Of a stretch of DNA of 64,000 nucleotides, positions 60,982-64,000 are shown piece after piece. Origin of the DNA: DATFJT01 sp965230755 (GTDB lineage Bacteria > Bacteroidota > Bacteroidia > Chitinophagales > Saprospiraceae); the NCBI GenBank assembly GCA_965230755.1, contig CBDDLT010000024.1:62001-126000 (forward strand). The letters are read 5' to 3'. Positions within the stretch are counted from its first letter, which is position 1. Every line of letters begins with the position of its first letter. The notes beneath the pieces are model-generated. The model did not search any database. It was given only the letters and a program-made list of their open reading frames with translations, and was not told the DNA's origin. The position numbers and the translations under genes were made by a program.

Positions 60982-62166
60982 ATGGCTAATAAGGTAGACA
61001 AATATCAGCATCACGACTATTATCTCATTGATGAATTACTCGAGGATGAGCATAAAATAGCGAGAACTGCGGTACGCGATTGGGTATCAAAAGAAGTTAC
61101 TCCGATAATTGAGGAGTATGCTGAAAAGGCGGAGTGTCCGGTTCACTTATTCAAAGGTCTAGCAGATATAGGAGCTTTCGGACCTTCTTTACCTGTAGAA
61201 TACGGTGGAGGAGGAATGGATGAAATAGCCTACGGGATCATTATGCAAGAACTGGAAAGAGGAGACAGTGGGATTAGATCCATGGCCAGCGTACAGGGTT
61301 CTTTGGTAATGTACCCAATTTATCGCTACGCTTCTGAAGAACAGAAGAAAAAATATTTACCAAAATTGGGTAGTGGTGAATTTATCGGTTGTTTTGGATT
61401 GACTGAGCCGGATCATGGAAGTAATCCAGGAGGAATGATCACCAATATTCGCGATGATGGAGATAGCTATATTCTTAATGGAGCCAAAATGTGGATCACC
61501 AACTCCCCAGTAGCCGATCTAGCCGTAGTATGGGCCAAAGATGAAGACGGGAAAATTCGCGGTATGGTTGTGGAGAAAGGGACTAAAGGATTTAGTACTC
61601 CGGAAATACATGGAAAGTGGAGTCTAAGGGCTTCCATAACCGGTGAATTGGTTTTCGAGGATGTACGAGTGCCTAAGGCCAATGTCTTTCCAGAAATCAA
61701 AGGACTGAAAGGACCACTTTCTTGTTTGTCCAAAGCCCGATACGGAATTGCTTGGGGAGCTATTGGTGCTGCCTTGGACTGTTATGATTCTGCTCTTAGG
61801 TACAGCTTGGAAAGAAATCAATTTGGAAAGCCAATTGGTCAGTTTCAGTTGACTCAGAAGAAATTGGCGGAGATGATCACTGAGATAACCAAGGCACAAT
61901 TGTTGGCATGGAGATTGGGTACATTAGCTAATGGAGGTAATGCAAGTCCGGCTCAAATATCGATGGCGAAAAGAAACAATGTCAATATGGCTCTTGAAAT
62001 AGCCAGGGAGGCACGTCAAATACACGGAGGAATGGGGATTACAAATGAGTACTCCATAATGAGGCATATGATGAATTTAGAGACGGTTTTGACGTATGAA
62101 GGTACACATGATATTCATTTATTAATTACCGGACATGATATTACCGGTTTAAATGCGTTCAAATAG
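60982..62166 (+). CDS. Acyl-CoA dehydrogenase, glutaryl-CoA dehydrogenase type
   Basis: 394 residues of the FAD-dependent acyl-CoA dehydrogenase family. The flavin-contacting GCFGLTEPDHGSNPGG segment, WITNSPVADLAVVWAK, and the catalytic glutamate in TYEGTHDIH (E373) are visible. MASVQGSLVMYPIY and the YEGTHDIHLLITGHDITG ending match glutaryl-CoA dehydrogenases, which oxidise and decarboxylate glutaryl-CoA to crotonyl-CoA. That would suit the end of tryptophan or lysine breakdown, though the link to the kynurenine genes 20-35 kb away is only suggestive. The OmpA gene starts 14 bases after its stop. Confidence 0.92.
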   Translation: MANKVDKYQHHDYYLIDELLEDEHKIARTAVRDWVSKEVTPIIEEYAEKAECPVHLFKGLADIGAFGPSLPVEYGGGGMDEIAYGIIMQELERGDSGIRSMASVQGSLVMYPIYRYASEEQKKKYLPKLGSGEFIGCFGLTEPDHGSNPGGMITNIRDDGDSYILNGAKMWITNSPVADLAVVWAKDEDGKIRGMVVEKGTKGFSTPEIHGKWSLRASITGELVFEDVRVPKANVFPEIKGLKGPLSCLSKARYGIAWGAIGAALDCYDSALRYSLERNQFGKPIGQFQLTQKKLAEMITEITKAQLLAWRLGTLANGGNASPAQISMAKRNNVNMALEIAREARQIHGGMGITNEYSIMRHMMNLETVLTYEGTHDIHLLITGHDITGLNAFK

Positions 62167-62179
62167 TAAGATAAAGTAA

Positions 62180-63391
62180 ATGACTTCAGTTAAGCGTAAA
62201 TATTATATTGTCCTTTTAGGATTAATAGGTCTTTGTACTTCGGTATGGAGCCAGGAGGTCATCGTTCCTTACAATTCCTCTTTTGAAGGAAGGCCTTTTC
62301 AAGGCGAGCACATTTTTACTTTGAATTCATGGATGGACTGCATGTTCCACAGAGGAGAAACACCTCCTGATGTACATTCCTTTTCGACCAATTATTTTGG
62401 AGTGACAACACCACCGGCTGATAGGCAGACTTTTTTAGGTATGGTAGCTAGAGAAACGGAGACCAATGAATCTGTTTCGCAACAATTGCCTACTGCACTT
62501 AGAAAGGACAGGTGTTATGAGTTCAGTATTTTTCTAGCCCATGATGTTAATTATAGAAGTAAGGTTAACCTTAATCGAATGGTAAAGGATAGCACTAGCA
62601 ATATCAAGTTGTTCGATAACCCGATCAAGTTAATCGTCTGGGGAGGAAATTCTTATTGTATGCGCTCCCAGAAATTGGCTGAATCTCCGGCGGTAGAAAA
62701 TACGGACTGGAGAGAATATGTTATGCAGATTTCACCAGATGACGATTATCAATACATTACTCTGGAAGCATATTGGAATACTCCGGTGCTAATGCCATAT
62801 AATGGCAATGTCCTGGTTGATAAATTGTCCCCTTTTGTGGAAATCAATTGTGATGAAGGCTTGGCGAAGGTGCAAATTCTTGATTTTGAGTCGGCAATTA
62901 CCATCAATGAGCAACCGGGTTCTTCTGATCGAAGTTCCAATGTTGGCGATCAGTCTCCGACCGAAGCTCCTACCAGCATAGAAAAACCGGTAGAAAAGAA
63001 AATTAAGGTCGTCAGTGGCATGAAGGTTGAAGAATTCATCCGATCAAGTAAGGAACTGACGATTCAGGATTTGATTTTTGATGCGGATACCTTCAATATC
63101 AAGAAGGCCTCCTACGCGACCTTGGACGAAATCTATTACTTTTTAGATGAGAATCCTCAAATTCATTTGGATATAATGGGGCATACCAATAATCTCCCCC
63201 CTCATGAGTTTTGTGATACTTTGTCTCTTAGAAGAGCCCAGGCTGTAAAGAATTATCTAGTGGATAAAGGAACCTCTCAAGCTCGATTAAAGGCCATCGG
63301 TTATGGCAAACGACGTCCTCTGGTATCTAATAAGACCTTTGTCGGAAGAGAGAGGAATCAAAGGGTAGAAATCAAAATAACCAGGCGATAA
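62180..63391 (+). CDS. Secreted OmpA-family protein
   Basis: 403 residues. A signal peptide (YYIVLLGLIGLCTSVWSQ) is followed by a beta-rich unknown domain (about 30-245), which resembles the carbohydrate-binding-like N-terminal part of other Bacteroidota OmpA proteins, a low-complexity linker (about 250-275), and a C-terminal OmpA peptidoglycan-binding domain (about 290-403) with HLDIMGHTNN, RRAQAVKNYLVDKG, RLKAIGYGKRRP. It would tether the outer membrane or a surface complex to the wall. Its stop overlaps the start of the PabB-like gene. Confidence 0.9.
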   Translation: MTSVKRKYYIVLLGLIGLCTSVWSQEVIVPYNSSFEGRPFQGEHIFTLNSWMDCMFHRGETPPDVHSFSTNYFGVTTPPADRQTFLGMVARETETNESVSQQLPTALRKDRCYEFSIFLAHDVNYRSKVNLNRMVKDSTSNIKLFDNPIKLIVWGGNSYCMRSQKLAESPAVENTDWREYVMQISPDDDYQYITLEAYWNTPVLMPYNGNVLVDKLSPFVEINCDEGLAKVQILDFESAITINEQPGSSDRSSNVGDQSPTEAPTSIEKPVEKKIKVVSGMKVEEFIRSSKELTIQDLIFDADTFNIKKASYATLDEIYYFLDENPQIHLDIMGHTNNLPPHEFCDTLSLRRAQAVKNYLVDKGTSQARLKAIGYGKRRPLVSNKTFVGRERNQRVEIKITRR

Positions 63392-64000
63392 AAACGGTAG
63401 TAAAAACTTATGACTTAGGGTCAATCGCACTTGGTCTTTCCAGGATTAAACAGAAAATAATTACCTATTTAAGTTCGAAGAATAATCCATGGATTCTGGA
63501 TTCCAATGAAAGTTTTGATCCCTATGGGAGCTATGAATTTGTAGGAGCTTGTGGCATCGACAAGCAAATAGTAATAGAAAGCTGGGAAACGGACAGTTCA
63601 AATCTGATCAACCAATGGATTTCCGGCGTAGAGGAATTTAGATTTATAACCCTGAGTTATGATCTTAAACATGCAATACACGGTATTCCCGGGAATCATA
63701 ATGATGTTGTTGATTGGCCGCTTTTTTATTCTTTCGTGCCAGAAACTTTAGTTCGAATTAATAAAAGTAATGAGCTTATAATAACCAGTCGAGATGAAGA
63801 TCCGGATGCCATATACCGAGAAATTCTGGATACGGAGGAAATAGATGGAATAAAACCGAGTATTGAGTGGAGTGATGATCCAGATTTTAAAAATTATGAG
63901 CAAAAGCTCAACACCATTTTCGAGTACTTAAGGGATGGAGAAATCTATGAAGTGAATTATTGTCATTTATTCGAGGCAAAAATTTTGGAAGATATCTCGG
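63388..64000 (+). CDS. PabB/TrpE-like chorismate-binding enzyme (3' partial, unusual start)
   Basis: The frame is open from 63334 to the window end and encodes about 204 residues that match the N-terminal part of aminodeoxychorismate/anthranilate synthase component I: NNPWILDSNESFDPYGSYEF, LSYDLKHAIHGI, and IFEYLRDGEIYEVNYC, where the chorismate-binding part begins. No ATG, GTG or TTG lies in frame before the conserved region. The ATA at 63388 overlaps the OmpA stop (sequence ATAA), mimicking the usual ATGA coupling, and is the best guess; an ATT farther in is an alternative. The end is cut by the window. PabB (folate) is favoured over TrpE by length of the N-terminal part and folB nearby, but this is not certain. 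Confidence 0.75.
   Translation, partial: MKTVVKTYDLGSIALGLSRIKQKIITYLSSKNNPWILDSNESFDPYGSYEFVGACGIDKQIVIESWETDSSNLINQWISGVEEFRFITLSYDLKHAIHGIPGNHNDVVDWPLFYSFVPETLVRINKSNELIITSRDEDPDAIYREILDTEEIDGIKPSIEWSDDPDFKNYEQKLNTIFEYLRDGEIYEVNYCHLFEAKILEDIS

Noticed and set aside
1..64000. tRNA or rRNA genes
   Set aside because: No cloverleaf-like or rRNA-like sequence was noticed in the gaps by eye; a covariance-model search would be needed to exclude them fully.

Overview
The window is a piece of a Bacteroidota chromosome, most like the gliding, type IX secreting lineages (Saprospiria or Flavobacteriia-like). The evidence is six proteins with C-terminal type IX sorting domains, the secretion-system proteins PorP/SprF and PorW/SprE, DUF1501/DUF1800 and DUF4197 proteins, Bacteroidota-type -7 promoter boxes (TAnnTTTG), little sign of Shine-Dalgarno sites, and AT-rich intergenic DNA. 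Genus and species cannot be told from the sequence.

Layout. 1-9.3 kb: a truncated TPR/adenylate cyclase, uvrB, a divergent pair of secreted unknowns, and a DUF1800-DUF1501 pair. 9.3-15.3 kb: a ketosynthase/dehydratase pair, a ComM-like ATPase, exonuclease III, a carboxypeptidase-regulatory-like protein and a family 2 glycosyltransferase. 15.3-16.8 kb: one IS4-family insertion sequence followed by a 21-bp tandem repeat. 16.8-24.1 kb: LysE, PorP/SprF, bactofilin, AtpZ-like, a small membrane protein, a biotinyl carrier, PorW/SprE and an M23 peptidase. 24.1-27.8 kb: kmo-kynU-ACMSD-like operon. 28-34.7 kb: a Kef-type antiporter, then two PycTM-like membrane proteins flanking a very large phosphoesterase/kinase-like/outer-membrane-barrel fusion. 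34.8-38 kb: desaturase, halogenase-like flavoenzyme and tocopherol-cyclase-like protein in one operon. 38.1-40.7 kb: aldehyde dehydrogenase and tryptophan 2,3-dioxygenase. 40.9-49.2 kb: four type IX cargo proteins, including an M43-like protease with a beta-helix and a PQQ-dehydrogenase/diheme-cytochrome fusion. 49.4-59.5 kb: membrane protein, thioredoxin-like proteins, CysQ, two glycosyltransferases, another type IX cargo protein, QueG and an AI-2E-type transporter. 59.5-64 kb: a 41-bp tandem repeat, DUF4197, FolB, a glutaryl-CoA-type dehydrogenase, an OmpA protein and a truncated PabB-like gene.

Two themes connect the genes. First, tryptophan breakdown by the kynurenine route: dioxygenase (39.6-40.7 kb), kynurenine monooxygenase, kynureninase and ACMSD-like decarboxylase (24.1-27.8 kb), and a semialdehyde-type dehydrogenase (38.1 kb). 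Kynurenine formamidase and 3-hydroxyanthranilate dioxygenase are not in the window. Second, surface display: secretion components plus a series of type IX cargo proteins.

The most novel candidate is the 29.6-34.7 kb locus. A lipoprotein-like protein there joins a calcineurin-type phosphoesterase, a middle region with a DRH...DRD signature reminiscent of atypical kinases, and an outer-membrane barrel, and it lies between two PycTM-like proteins. Non-coding candidates are a 173-bp near-palindrome at 52.0-52.2 kb, end-like motifs inside the transposase gene, and 21-bp and 41-bp tandem repeats.
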